The notes under the pieces: generated by a model
Database searches by the model: none
Told to the model about the DNA's origin: nothing
What the model saw: the letters and a program-made list of their open reading frames with translations, nothing else
NCBI RefSeq assembly: GCF_032193805.1
Contig: NZ_JAVBIK010000001.1
Location: forward strand, 1,447,001 to 1,511,000
Source of the DNA: Rhodoferax potami
GTDB taxonomy: Bacteria > Pseudomonadota > Gammaproteobacteria > Burkholderiales > Burkholderiaceae_C
DNA length: 64,000 nt
Direction: 5' to 3'
Shown: positions 1 through 8,317 of the stretch, one piece after another
Layout of the letters: each line of letters begins with the position of its first letter
Numbering within the stretch: the stretch's first letter is position 1
Made by a program: the position numbers and the translations under genes

Positions 1-555
1 GTGGAACACGTGGCGAAACTGGCTCCTAAACTCATTGAAGAGGTCGTCCCCAAGATGGTGTCGATTGCCGTCTTCCAAAAGGTGCTGCAGCTGCTTTTGG
101 ATGAGTCGGTGCACATCCGGGATATTCGCACCATCATCGAGTCGATTGCAGAGCATGCCCCCTCTACTACAGACCCTGCTGAGCTGGCCAAGCGTGTTCG
201 CGTGGCACTGTCGCCCGCCATCGTTCAACAGATTTACGGGCCGACACGTGAACTCAATGTCATCGCCATCGACCCCGGCCTTGAGCGGCTGTTGGTGCAA
301 GCCTTGGGCAGTGCATCCGGATCTGCTTTGGATCCGGGCGTAGCCGACATGCTCAGCCGTAATGCCGCAGAAACAGCGATGAAGCAAGAAGAGGTGGGCG
401 TACCAGCCTGCCTGCTGGTGCCAGACCAGATCCGCAGCGCGATTTCCCGCCTGGTCCGCCGCGTCGCACCCCGCTTGCAAGTGCTTGGTCACAGTGAAAT
501 TCCAGAAACCCACACTATCCGTATCGGTCCGATTTTGAGAGGCGCCACATCATGA
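1..555 (+). CDS. flhA: Flagellar export gate protein FlhA, C-terminal part (5' end outside window)
   Basis: This is the last 184 residues of FlhA, the membrane export-gate protein of the flagellar type III secretion apparatus. The visible part is the cytoplasmic domain that docks chaperone-substrate complexes. Family resemblance is clear around the LLLDESVHIRDIRTIIESIA stretch (about residues 32-51 of the visible part), a well conserved piece of FlhA/InvA proteins. The reading frame is open from the first base, so the real start lies upstream of the window. The stop codon overlaps the start of flhF by four bases (ATGA), which indicates translational coupling. Confidence 0.95.
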   Translation: MEHVAKLAPKLIEEVVPKMVSIAVFQKVLQLLLDESVHIRDIRTIIESIAEHAPSTTDPAELAKRVRVALSPAIVQQIYGPTRELNVIAIDPGLERLLVQALGSASGSALDPGVADMLSRNAAETAMKQEEVGVPACLLVPDQIRSAISRLVRRVAPRLQVLGHSEIPETHTIRIGPILRGATS

Positions 556-2012
556 ACGTCCAACGCTTTACAGCCGCCACCTCACGCGAAGCGTTAGCCA
601 AGGCCCGCCAGGCCTTTGGTGAGGGCACCCTTATCCTGTCCAACCGCCCAACAGCGAATGGCGTAGAAGTCGTTGCCACCGCTGAAGACAGCTTGGCCAC
701 CCTCGACGCGGCAGTCAGTCGCACCGCCGCCCGCTCGGGTGGAAGCCCTCAACAACGGCAGCAGCCCCCCAGCTACCGCGAAGTGGCAAGCAAAGTGGAA
801 GAGGACGCGGAGCAGCTGGCAATGAGCACCCTCTCCTTCCAAGACTACGTGCGGGAGCGCATGTTGCGCCGCCGGGCCGAGGCACAGCAGATCCCTGTCT
901 TGCAGCCCGAAGTGACTTCCATGCCGATGCCCACCCCGGCGCCCGTGCCGCTCGAGCGCCCGCAACCCACTTTGACACAGCGCATTGCGATCGACATCGA
1001 GTCGCAGCCCAAGCGGGCGGCCCCCGTGCGGCAAACCGCGCCCGCGCCGCAAGCGCCGGCAGTGAACAAAATCGTCATGGACGAGTTGCACGCCATGAAG
1101 GAACTGATCGAGGACCGTTTCAACACCCTCACCTGGTTGGGTCAAGCGAAACAAAATCCGATCCAGTCCAACATGATGCTCAAGATGATCCGGGCCGGCT
1201 ACTCGCCGACGCTGTCACGGGCGATCTTGGAGCGCTTGCCAGATGACATGGATGCACCCGAATCCGTACGTTGGGTGATGGACGTGCTGGAACGTAACCT
1301 GCATACCGATGCCGCCATTCCGGCACTCCATGAAGAGGGTGGCGTGTTTGCACTCATGGGTGCCACAGGGGTGGGCAAAACCACCACAGCGGCCAAACTC
1401 GCGGGCTTGTGCGCGCGGACCCATGGCCCCGGCAGCGTAGGTCTGATCACCTTGGACACTTACCGCATAGGCGCCCACGAACAACTGCGGGCTTATGGAA
1501 AGATGCTGGGCGTAGTGGCCCACCTCGCCCATGACAAAGCGGCCTTGCAAGACTTGCTGGGCCTCCTCTCCAACAAAAAAATGGTGTTGATTGACACCAC
1601 CGGCATCGCACCGCGGGACCCCCGCAAACGCGAGCTGCTGGAGTTGCTCGACCTTCCGGAGATCAAACGCCTGTTGGTTCTGAATGCCGGAGGCCATGGG
1701 GACACCATGGACGAAGCTGTGGCCTGCTTCAAAACCGGAGAAACACAGCAAGTCATCCTGTCGAAGACCGATGAAGCGGTCAAACTCGGACCCTCCATCG
1801 ATGCCTGCATTCGCCACCAATTGATGTTGCGGGGCACCACTACTGGTCAACGCGTCCCCGAAGACTGGGAAGCTGCAGTTGCCAGCAAGTTGGTCCGCAC
1901 CTCCATGCGGAGCACGGGGGCTTCTGCCTACGACCCGAAAACGACCGATCTGGGCTTTTTCTTCAGCCAACCAGCCAACACCACTGCACACAAGGGGCGT
2001 ATGAATGCTTGA
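552..2012 (+). CDS. flhF: Flagellar biosynthesis SRP-like GTPase FlhF
   Basis: FlhF is an SRP-type GTPase that sets the position and number of flagella, usually at the pole. The protein is 486 residues long. It has a short N-terminal basic domain typical of FlhF (MNVQRFTAATSREALAKAR), a Pro/Ala/Gln-rich linker at about 90-180, and a GTPase domain with a Walker A loop GATGVGKTTTAAKLA at about residue 270. The downstream DTYRIGAHEQL and DTTGIAPRD segments match the G2/G3 region of the family. The start ATG overlaps the flhA stop, and the 3' end overlaps the next gene by eight bases. FlhF normally works with FlhG, encoded next. Confidence 0.96.
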   Translation: MNVQRFTAATSREALAKARQAFGEGTLILSNRPTANGVEVVATAEDSLATLDAAVSRTAARSGGSPQQRQQPPSYREVASKVEEDAEQLAMSTLSFQDYVRERMLRRRAEAQQIPVLQPEVTSMPMPTPAPVPLERPQPTLTQRIAIDIESQPKRAAPVRQTAPAPQAPAVNKIVMDELHAMKELIEDRFNTLTWLGQAKQNPIQSNMMLKMIRAGYSPTLSRAILERLPDDMDAPESVRWVMDVLERNLHTDAAIPALHEEGGVFALMGATGVGKTTTAAKLAGLCARTHGPGSVGLITLDTYRIGAHEQLRAYGKMLGVVAHLAHDKAALQDLLGLLSNKKMVLIDTTGIAPRDPRKRELLELLDLPEIKRLLVLNAGGHGDTMDEAVACFKTGETQQVILSKTDEAVKLGPSIDACIRHQLMLRGTTTGQRVPEDWEAAVASKLVRTSMRSTGASAYDPKTTDLGFFFSQPANTTAHKGRMNA

Positions 2013-2799
2013 AAGCCCCCCGAATCAGGCCGCCGGCTTGATGGACTTTGCCGTCCCTCAAACGCCGAAACTGTTGGCCATGGTGAGCCATGGAGATGAA
2101 CAGGCAGAACTCCCACTGCTGCTGCGGGTGTGCGCCGCACTGGTCGGATTCGGCTACACCGTGACGGTCCTGGACGGGTCGGTACTGGAAACGACCGACA
2201 ACCCAGGCTTAGAGCAATTGTTGAATTTCACGTTCACCCAGAGCACGGGAACCGAAGCTCCATCCTGGAGCATTCTTCCTGCGGGTCTGGGGCTCCAAAG
2301 CCTGGCAGCGGCCCACCGACACGGCGGCCCGGGGCTTGGTGACTGCGGTTCATTTTTTCCGCTTGAAAGCGTAGTGATCATTTATGCCAACGCACACAGC
2401 CTGACCCCGCTTATCAAGGGAAGCCAGATACGCCCGCTGTTGGCCATGTCTGCAGCAAAAACCTCATTGCTGACCACGTACCTCGCCCTCAAGCGCTTGT
2501 TGCTCAAAGCCAAGGTTGAGCCTACTATTGTGAATATGGTGGATCCTTCAAAGCCCGCCCAGGCCCACTCCACCACACCCACCAGCTTGAGCGACTGCGC
2601 CAAGTACTTTTTGAACTACGACGTGTTTCCGATTCACATCACAGCACCCATGGGGGATGAGCGCCCGTCGCCGTCCATTGAGCGATTGGCTCTGGGCCTG
2701 CTGGAAAACGCCATGTCGCTCGAAACGGGCTGGGCCTATGCGCCCCCCCAACAGAATCGTCAGTCTTTTAGCAGCCTAGCAGCCTCAGGGAGACATTGA
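2005..2799 (+). CDS. flhG: FlhG/FleN-position protein, MinD-like but lacking a recognisable P-loop
   Basis: The gene sits where flhG (fleN, ylxH) is expected, between flhF and fliA, overlapping flhF by eight bases and fliA by one (TGATG). The 264-residue product has the overall look of a degenerate MinD/ParA-type ATPase: a hydrophobic first strand (KLLAMVSHGDEQAELPLLLR), then VTVLDGSVLETTDNPGLEQLL where MinD proteins carry the strand ending in D. The deviant Walker A sequence KGGVGKT is absent from the place where it should be. The role is assigned mainly from context. It may still regulate FlhF or flagellar number, but ATP binding by the canonical loop looks impossible. Plus-strand RBS-like AAGGGG lies just before the ATG. 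Confidence 0.7.
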   Translation: MLESPPNQAAGLMDFAVPQTPKLLAMVSHGDEQAELPLLLRVCAALVGFGYTVTVLDGSVLETTDNPGLEQLLNFTFTQSTGTEAPSWSILPAGLGLQSLAAAHRHGGPGLGDCGSFFPLESVVIIYANAHSLTPLIKGSQIRPLLAMSAAKTSLLTTYLALKRLLLKAKVEPTIVNMVDPSKPAQAHSTTPTSLSDCAKYFLNYDVFPIHITAPMGDERPSPSIERLALGLLENAMSLETGWAYAPPQQNRQSFSSLAASGRH

Positions 2800-3515
2800 T
2801 GTACACCGCCAAAGGGCAGCTCGACCGCTCCGCATTGATCAAACAGTACCAGCCCTTGGTACGACGTTTGGCCCATCACATGATGGCCAAGCTACCGGCA
2901 AGTGTTGAAGTGGATGATCTGATTCAGGTGGGCCTTATCGGCCTGTCAGATGCCTTGTCCCGCTACGAGGCATCCCAAGGTGTTCAGTTCGAAACCTTTG
3001 CCACCCAACGCATACGCGGCGCCATGCTCGACGAGCTTCGCGAGAACGATTGGATGTCACGCGGCTCCCGCAAAAGCCAAAAAGAAATTGAAACTGCGTT
3101 ACGCCGCCTGGAACACAGGCTCGGGCGCAGCCCTGCAGAGTCCGAGATCGCCGCAGAACTGGGGATGTCTCTCGCGGATTACCAGTCCCTGCTGGGCAAA
3201 GTGCGGGGCACCCAGTTGGTATATCTGGAAGACATGTCCCGTCGCAATGAAGACGATGACACCTACCTTGACCGCCATGTGGCTGATCAGGATGCAGATC
3301 CGCTCAACATGCTGCGCGATCAGCGCCTGCGGCAATCGTTGGTCGACGCCATCAAGGGGCTCCCCGAAAGAGAGCAATACATCATGAGCATGTATTACGA
3401 ACAGGACATGAATTTGAAAGAAATCGCAGCGGTGCTGGACGTTACCGAGTCACGGGTATGCCAGTTGCACAGCCAATCGATTGCCAGGCTGCGCGCCAAA
3501 ATGCGATCACACTAA
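2799..3515 (+). CDS. fliA: RNA polymerase sigma factor for flagellar genes, sigma-28 FliA
   Basis: FliA directs RNA polymerase to late flagellar and chemotaxis promoters. The 238-residue product lacks region 1 and shows region 2 (DDLIQVGLIGLSDALSRYE, then FETFATQRIRGAMLDELRE at about 60-85), a region 3 segment, and a region 4 helix-turn-helix (NLKEIAAVLDVTESRVCQLH) near the C terminus. I chose the ATG at 2799 rather than the TTG one codon earlier because AGGGAGA lies at suitable spacing and the ATG overlaps the preceding stop. Its antagonist FlgM is encoded about 0.5 kb away on the other strand. Confidence 0.97.
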   Translation: MYTAKGQLDRSALIKQYQPLVRRLAHHMMAKLPASVEVDDLIQVGLIGLSDALSRYEASQGVQFETFATQRIRGAMLDELRENDWMSRGSRKSQKEIETALRRLEHRLGRSPAESEIAAELGMSLADYQSLLGKVRGTQLVYLEDMSRRNEDDDTYLDRHVADQDADPLNMLRDQRLRQSLVDAIKGLPEREQYIMSMYYEQDMNLKEIAAVLDVTESRVCQLHSQSIARLRAKMRSH

Positions 3516-3531
3516 GGTGGATGAACTGTAT

Positions 3532-3559
3532 AAAAAAGGGCCCGTGAGGCCCTTTTTTT
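3532..3559. terminator. Bidirectional rho-independent terminator between fliA and flgN
   Basis: An 11-base perfect inverted repeat, AAAAAAGGGCC and GGCCCTTTTTT, flanks a five-base loop (CGTGA). The stem ends in T runs on both strands. It lies 16 bases after the fliA stop and 15 bases after the flgN stop on the other strand, so it can end transcription from both convergent genes. Confidence 0.93.
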
Positions 3560-3574
3560 AAGCTCGGCAGGCCT

Positions 3575-3952
3575 TCAGGCACTTACCGCTGCCAATCGTC
3601 CTGAAGATTTGGGGCCTGCGCCGTAATAACCGCCCCCCGCATAGGTGGGATCCACGGAAGCAGGTACCACCAGGTTCAACGCTTGCTCCACCAACATGGC
3701 ACGACGCAACAAACTAGAACGCACTATTTGCAAACCCTCGGCCAACGCTTTGACACGTTCTGCAATGCCTGGCTCTACCAAGCCTTGGCGCTGCCATTGC
3801 TGCCAAACCCCGGCAAGACTGACGGCTGTTTTCTGGATCTGTTCCGACAAAGCCGGCAAGGTTTCTGCGTCGCCGGTTGCAACAGCGAGTGCAAGGTCGT
3901 TGAACTGGACCTCCAGCGCATCGAAGTAAGAGTCAGGTTGGATGGTGCTCAT
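3575..3952 (-). CDS. flgN: FlgN-family flagellar chaperone
   Basis: FlgN is the cytoplasmic export chaperone for the hook-filament junction proteins FlgK and FlgL. The 125-residue product is mostly helical and lies directly downstream of flgM, the usual place for flgN. Length and context fit. Sequence conservation in this family is low, so the call leans on position. The C-terminal 25 residues are Gly/Ser-rich (YAGGGYYGAGPKSSG), a plausible flexible tail. The ATG is preceded by GAGGGGG. Confidence 0.75.
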   Translation of the reverse strand: MSTIQPDSYFDALEVQFNDLALAVATGDAETLPALSEQIQKTAVSLAGVWQQWQRQGLVEPGIAERVKALAEGLQIVRSSLLRRAMLVEQALNLVVPASVDPTYAGGGYYGAGPKSSGRLAAVSA

Positions 3953-3995
3953 GGGGTCCCCCTCGTATCAATGGCGATACGCAGGAGGCACGCAC

Positions 3996-4328
3996 TTACC
4001 GGGTCGTTCGGTTCAGCATTTCCTGCGCGTTGGATAACAGCTTGTCGGCGATCGCTTCCGCATTCACGGAAAACGTGCCGTCCTGGATAGACGCCCGCAC
4101 CGACTCCACTTTGGCGAGATCGACGTCCGAAGCCTCGCTGCGCTCGGGCTTCTCCAAAGCGCGCGCCGCAGTCGACACCGTCACAGCCACGCCGGCGGAC
4201 CGGGTGCTCTGAGTGGCGTTGGTGTTCGCATTGGCCGCCGCATTGCTGCTCTGCGCAGCCTTTTGGGCAGCACCGGACACCGTAGTAGATACGGAAGCGG
4301 GTAATTCTGAGGGTTGACCAATTTTCAT
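3996..4328 (-). CDS. flgM: Anti-sigma-28 factor FlgM
   Basis: FlgM binds and inhibits FliA until the hook is complete and FlgM is exported. The 110-residue protein begins MKIGQPSE, a common FlgM start, has an Ala/Asn/Thr-rich disordered N-terminal half, and ends with the FliA-binding helices (DLAKVESVRASIQDGTFSV, then NAEAIADKLLSNA). I chose the ATG at 4328 over an in-frame TTG four codons upstream because GGAG sits eight bases before it. A near-consensus sigma-28 promoter lies 43 bases upstream, so the gene should be made both with flgA and from its own late promoter. Confidence 0.93.
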   Translation of the reverse strand: MKIGQPSELPASVSTTVSGAAQKAAQSSNAAANANTNATQSTRSAGVAVTVSTAARALEKPERSEASDVDLAKVESVRASIQDGTFSVNAEAIADKLLSNAQEMLNRTTR

Positions 4329-4370
4329 CGCGTTCTCCAAAACTACGGTAAGCGTAGCCTCGTACGATGT

Positions 4371-4397
4371 TTATCGGTCGGGTTCGGGCTAACTTTA
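4371..4397 (-). promoter_or_regulatory. Sigma-28 (FliA) promoter of flgM
   Basis: On the minus strand the -35 box reads TAAAGTTA (4390-4397) and the -10 box reads ACCGATAA (4371-4378), separated by exactly 11 bases. The enterobacterial FliA consensus is TAAAGTTT, 11 bases, GCCGATAA, so 14 of 16 positions match. It points at flgM (and flgN), giving the usual late expression of the anti-sigma factor. Confidence 0.92.
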
Positions 4398-4421
4398 GGG
4401 CTATTTTCACGATTTTCGCCT

Positions 4422-5150
4422 CTAAAGGTCTATTTTGACTGTACGCACATCCAGCACAGTCCCCGATGTCACCCGACCGTTGTCCATTTTGACGCGGGCC
4501 TGCTGCCCCACCACCCCAGCGGAAAGCGCCTGGGCCTCACTGGAAATCTGAAAGCCGGGGCCCTGCGCCACAATTTTGACGGTAGCCCCCGCCTGAAAAA
4601 CCTGGGCCTGCCGCAACATGCCTTGGCGCAGCGCTTGTCCGGTCGTCAACGCGCGGGACGCTGTCTGCCCCAACCAGGCCGCCCGGTCCGTGAGGATCGC
4701 GCCCTGCTCTTCAGCCCAATCAACCTCGCCGCGTGTGACATCACTCTCCGTGACTGCCGTGCCCGCCGCGAGCTGAGTTTTTACGACCCACGCTTCACCG
4801 AGTGCCCGCACAGTGACCGGCAGCGTGACGTTCCAACGGCTGATGCCGTCCACACAACGCACCCCGACGCGGCTGCGCCCCCAGAGTCGCGCACCCGGTG
4901 GCACATAAGCCTCCATGTTGCCGCATGCCGCCAAGCGCACACGCGCATCGAGAGCACCTACGGTGACGTCCATCCGCAAAGGCGTCGGCTCAGCGCGTTG
5001 GCTTTTCTGCACCGCCTCAACCGCCCATTGCTGCGCAAGAGCCTGCACTCCCTGTGCCACCTGCTCTTGCGCAAATACAGGAGCCGCGCAAGCAACCAAC
5101 GCTATCCACAGGGCCTGCGCGGGTTGGAGAGAGGTGCGAATTACGGGCAT
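4422..5150 (-). CDS. flgA: Flagellar P-ring chaperone FlgA
   Basis: FlgA is a periplasmic chaperone for assembly of the P-ring protein FlgI. The 242-residue product starts with a Sec signal peptide (hydrophobic QALWIALVACAAPVFA, cleavage likely after AFA-like VFA). It then has the SAF-type domain seen in FlgA, with the conserved segment AGTAVTESDVTRGEVDW and the C-terminal VKIVAQGPGFQISSEAQAL. The ATG at 5150 has CTGGAG upstream. The in-frame TTG at 5174 is an unlikely start. It is the first gene of the minus-strand flgA-flgM-flgN group, divergent from flgB. Confidence 0.93.
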   Translation of the reverse strand: MPVIRTSLQPAQALWIALVACAAPVFAQEQVAQGVQALAQQWAVEAVQKSQRAEPTPLRMDVTVGALDARVRLAACGNMEAYVPPGARLWGRSRVGVRCVDGISRWNVTLPVTVRALGEAWVVKTQLAAGTAVTESDVTRGEVDWAEEQGAILTDRAAWLGQTASRALTTGQALRQGMLRQAQVFQAGATVKIVAQGPGFQISSEAQALSAGVVGQQARVKMDNGRVTSGTVLDVRTVKIDL

Positions 5151-5325
5151 AGGGGGCTCCAGAAGTTGCTTCAACTATAGGAAGCAGCGCCCACGAAGAA
5201 GCCCGCAAATACACAGCTTTCAGCGCCTTATTCCAAAGCTCAAGAATTAAAGCTTTTCCCATAATTGCCCCACGTCACCGGCCGGCCCGCTTGCTGGGAC
5301 CCGACGATCAACCGTTGAGGTATCT
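5151..5325. promoter_or_regulatory. flgA-flgB divergent control region
   Basis: This 175-base gap must hold the promoters for flgA (minus) and the long flgB operon (plus). No perfect sigma-28 or sigma-54 site was found. The best candidate is a weak sigma-28-like match on the plus strand at about 5241-5267 (CTCAAGAAT, spacer, CCCATAAT). An A/T-rich patch surrounds it. FlhDC control of a sigma-70 promoter is the usual alternative in this group but cannot be read from the sequence by eye. Confidence 0.4.
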
Positions 5326-5766
5326 ATGTTTTCGAAACTAACCAATGCTTTAGATTTCCAATCAAAGGGGTTGGTGCTGCGCGCAGAGCGGCAACGCGTC
5401 ATCGCCAGCAACATCGCAAACGCCGACACGCCCGGATATTCCGGCCGCGACTTTGACTTCAAAAAAGCCATGGCGGAAGCGACTTCCGGCCCTGCTTTTC
5501 CCATGGCCACTCCCTCTAGCGGCCCCAACGGTGACGGCACAACCAATGCCCGCCACATACCGATCAGCAACATTGACAGCTCCACGTTGGGCGACAACAG
5601 CAGGCTTGCCTACACGCTCCAGACACAGCCCGCCATGGACGGCAACAGTGTGGATATGGACCGTGAGCGTGCCAACTTCGTCGACAACTCCGTCCGCTAT
5701 GAAGCCACGCTCCGTTTTATTAACGGCTCTTCCCGAACAATCTTGAGCGCGATTCAAGGCCAGTAA
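5326..5766 (+). CDS. flgB: Flagellar basal-body rod protein FlgB
   Basis: FlgB is a proximal rod subunit exported by the flagellar type III system. The 146-residue protein carries the conserved rod N-terminal motif ASNIANADTPGYSGRDFDF (about residues 27-45) and a C-terminal helix that packs in the rod (FVDNSVRYEATLRFINGSS). Length is normal. It opens the flgB-flgL operon, with flgC 28 bases downstream. Confidence 0.96.
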   Translation: MFSKLTNALDFQSKGLVLRAERQRVIASNIANADTPGYSGRDFDFKKAMAEATSGPAFPMATPSSGPNGDGTTNARHIPISNIDSSTLGDNSRLAYTLQTQPAMDGNSVDMDRERANFVDNSVRYEATLRFINGSSRTILSAIQGQ

Positions 5767-5794
5767 GCCCTGAATTAGCCAGAGGAGACCCTCC

Positions 5795-6199
5795 ATGTCC
5801 ATGTTTTCCATCTTCAACGTCAGCGGCAGTGCCGTTAGCGCACAGTCCCAGCGCCTCAACGTCGTGGCCAGCAACCTGGCCAATGCGGACGCCGTAGCAG
5901 GCCCGGACGGCCAGGGTTACAAGAGCCGCCAAGTGGTGTTTGAAACCGTGCCCATGGGCTCGGAGGCTTCGGCAGGCGTCAAAGTAAACGCCATCAAGGA
6001 AAGCAACGAGCCCCTGCGCAAAGTGCACAACCCGATGCACCCCTCGGCAGATGCAGAAGGCTACGTCACCCAATCCAACGTGAATCCCGTCGAAGAAATG
6101 GTCAACATGATTTCTGCGTCGCGCTCGTACCAGAACAACGTGGAAGTCATGAACACGGCCAAGAGTCTGCTGCTCAAAACGCTGCAGATGGGTCAATAA
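5795..6199 (+). CDS. flgC: Flagellar basal-body rod protein FlgC
   Basis: FlgC is a proximal rod subunit. The 134-residue product has the rod motif RLNVVASNLANADAVAGPDG near the N terminus and the conserved C-terminal NPVEEMVNMISASRSYQNNV. A good ribosome site (AGAGGAG) precedes the ATG. It follows flgB and precedes flgD in the standard order. Confidence 0.96.
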   Translation: MSMFSIFNVSGSAVSAQSQRLNVVASNLANADAVAGPDGQGYKSRQVVFETVPMGSEASAGVKVNAIKESNEPLRKVHNPMHPSADAEGYVTQSNVNPVEEMVNMISASRSYQNNVEVMNTAKSLLLKTLQMGQ

Positions 6200-6216
6200 A
6201 TTCAAGGACGCTCACC

Positions 6217-6864
6217 ATGGCTACTGCAGTCAGTAACAACACCGCACTCTCCGGCACCAGCGCCATATCGAGTGGAACCGTCAGCGCCCAAGAGCAAACA
6301 GACCGATTCATGAAGTTGTTGGTGGCACAACTCAACAACCAGGATCCCATGAACCCGATGGACAACGCCCAGATGACTAGCCAGATCGCACAGATCAACA
6401 CGGTCTCCGGCATCCAGGAGCTCAACGCCACGATGCAAAGCATGGCGGCCCAGTTCACCTCTATGCAGGTCTTGCAGGGTGCCAGCATGGTGGGGCATGG
6501 AGTCCTCGTGGAGTCAAACACCCTGTCGATCGACGGCGGCACAGCCAAGGGTGCCATCAATCTGGCCAGCAAGGCAGACAAAGTCACGATCGACATCAAG
6601 ACCGCTGGCGGCCAATTGCTGGAAACCATCAACCTTGGCGCATTGCCGGCAGGCCAGAGCAACTTCCAGTGGGACGCCTCCAAATACAGCGGCCTGAGCA
6701 GTGTCAACTTCAAGGTAAACGCGACCCAAGGCGGAAACACCGTCAAAAGCACCGATCTTGCCCGCGACACCGTAACGGCCGTCGGCACAGAAAACGGAGC
6801 CATGTCGCTCCAGCTCAAAGGCCGCACGGCAGTCGCATACAGCGCCATCAAATCCATTCTCTAA
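6217..6864 (+). CDS. flgD: Flagellar hook assembly protein FlgD (hook cap)
   Basis: FlgD forms the temporary cap that guides polymerisation of FlgE. The 215-residue protein has the typical N-terminal core FMKLLVAQLNNQDPMNPMD (about residues 31-49) followed by a TSQIAQINTVSGIQ segment. A C-terminal half of Ig-like/tudor-like beta strands contains PAGQSNFQWDASKY. It is exported and lost when the hook is finished. Spacing to flgC (17 bases) and flgE (27 bases) supports one transcript. Confidence 0.95.
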   Translation: MATAVSNNTALSGTSAISSGTVSAQEQTDRFMKLLVAQLNNQDPMNPMDNAQMTSQIAQINTVSGIQELNATMQSMAAQFTSMQVLQGASMVGHGVLVESNTLSIDGGTAKGAINLASKADKVTIDIKTAGGQLLETINLGALPAGQSNFQWDASKYSGLSSVNFKVNATQGGNTVKSTDLARDTVTAVGTENGAMSLQLKGRTAVAYSAIKSIL

Positions 6865-6891
6865 CCCCCCATTTCCCAAGAGGTAACCACC

Positions 6892-8295
6892 ATGAGCTTT
6901 CAAACAGGACTCTCCGGCCTCAACGGCGCCAGCAAAAGTCTGGACGTGATCGGCAACAACATCGCCAACGCCAATACCGTGGGAATGAAATACTCCCGCA
7001 CAGAGTTTTCAGCACTGGTCGCAGGCCAGCTGGGCGCTGCAGGCGGAAGCACCGGCAACACACCGGGCATTGGAGTGTCTGTGGGTGCGATTGCACAGCA
7101 GTTCACCCAGGGCAACATCAGCATCACTGGCAATAGTCTTGACGTAGCGGTCAACGGCGGTGGCTTTTTTCAACTCACCCAGCCTGACGGCTCAACCGCC
7201 TACACCCGTGACGGCCAATTCAAGCTGGACTCCGCCGGCAACCTCGTCACCAACAGTGGCGCCAACGTGATGGGCTTCCCCACCGACTTGCTCGGAAACC
7301 GGACTAGCATCACGCCCCAGCCCATGGTGATTCCGACCAGCGCTCCGATTCCCGCACAACAAACTACTGCCATCACGGCGGAATTCAACTTGGATGCCCG
7401 GACCAAGCCGGCAATCCAAACCACACCGCCCACACCGATTTCTACCTACGGCACCACACTCACCGCATTTGACTCGCAAGGCAACGAAGTTCCGGTGAGC
7501 CTGTACTTCGTCAAGCGCGGCCCGGATACCACCGCCAACCCGGCTGTTACGACGGATATTTGGGACGTCTATGACGCCAGCACCGTGGCTGCAGGCACCA
7601 CGGCACTCAATACCAATGCAGCGGTCTATGCCACGCACCAGGCCAACGTGGCCTACAACACCACCACCCCGCCACCGACAGACCTGAAACCCACCTTCGC
7701 AGCCGCAGGTACCGGCGCCTTTGCCGCACCTGCGCTCACCACGGTAGCGACCGGCGCGCTGTTTCAGTTGGAATACGACGTGAACGGCAAACTGACGTCG
7801 CCGCTGGCCGCTCAGCCCCTGACCTTGACCTCTCCCAACACGGCGATCGGTACCTTCAGCACCACGCTGGATCTGACCAAAACCACGCAGTACGGCACCA
7901 CCTTTGCCGTTTCCAACCTCACCCAGGACGGCTACACCGCAGGCGACCTGACAGGCATCTCCATTGACCCGAGTGGCGTGATTACGACCCGCTACTCAAA
8001 CGGTGAGACCCAGTCCCGTGGACAACTCCTGCTTGCGGACTTCCGTAACGTGCAAGGTTTGACACCCATTAGCGGTGGAAACTGGACCGAGTCGTTTGCC
8101 TCCGGGCAGCCGGTGCTTGGCAACCCGGGTCTGGGCAAGTTCGGCGGCCTTCGCTCGGGGGCCCTCGAAGACTCCAACGTCGACCTTACCGGTGAGCTCG
8201 TCAACATGATGACGGCCCAGCGTAACTACCAAGCCAATGCACAAACCATCAAGACCCAGGACCAGATCCTGTCGACCTTGGTTAATTTGCGTTAA
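6892..8295 (+). CDS. flgE: Flagellar hook protein FlgE
   Basis: FlgE is the hook subunit. The 467-residue protein has the conserved N-terminal LNGASKSLDVIGNNIANANT, the TPGIGVSVGAIAQQFTQGNI segment, and the GGGFFQLTQPDGSTAYTRDG motif near residue 90. The C terminus ends in the NMMTAQRNYQANAQTIKTQD helix shared by hook and rod proteins. The middle (about residues 190-330) is a Thr/Ala-rich surface domain with low conservation, as usual for hook outer domains. Confidence 0.96.
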   Translation: MSFQTGLSGLNGASKSLDVIGNNIANANTVGMKYSRTEFSALVAGQLGAAGGSTGNTPGIGVSVGAIAQQFTQGNISITGNSLDVAVNGGGFFQLTQPDGSTAYTRDGQFKLDSAGNLVTNSGANVMGFPTDLLGNRTSITPQPMVIPTSAPIPAQQTTAITAEFNLDARTKPAIQTTPPTPISTYGTTLTAFDSQGNEVPVSLYFVKRGPDTTANPAVTTDIWDVYDASTVAAGTTALNTNAAVYATHQANVAYNTTTPPPTDLKPTFAAAGTGAFAAPALTTVATGALFQLEYDVNGKLTSPLAAQPLTLTSPNTAIGTFSTTLDLTKTTQYGTTFAVSNLTQDGYTAGDLTGISIDPSGVITTRYSNGETQSRGQLLLADFRNVQGLTPISGGNWTESFASGQPVLGNPGLGKFGGLRSGALEDSNVDLTGELVNMMTAQRNYQANAQTIKTQDQILSTLVNLR

Positions 8296-8317
8296 CCAAC
8301 AGCAGGACTGAAGCACC

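Noticed and set aside
5151..5325. A sigma-54 promoter for the flgB operon
   Set aside because: No GG and GC pair with the fixed ten-base distance is present in the gap on the plus strand. Only a weak sigma-28-like site was found.
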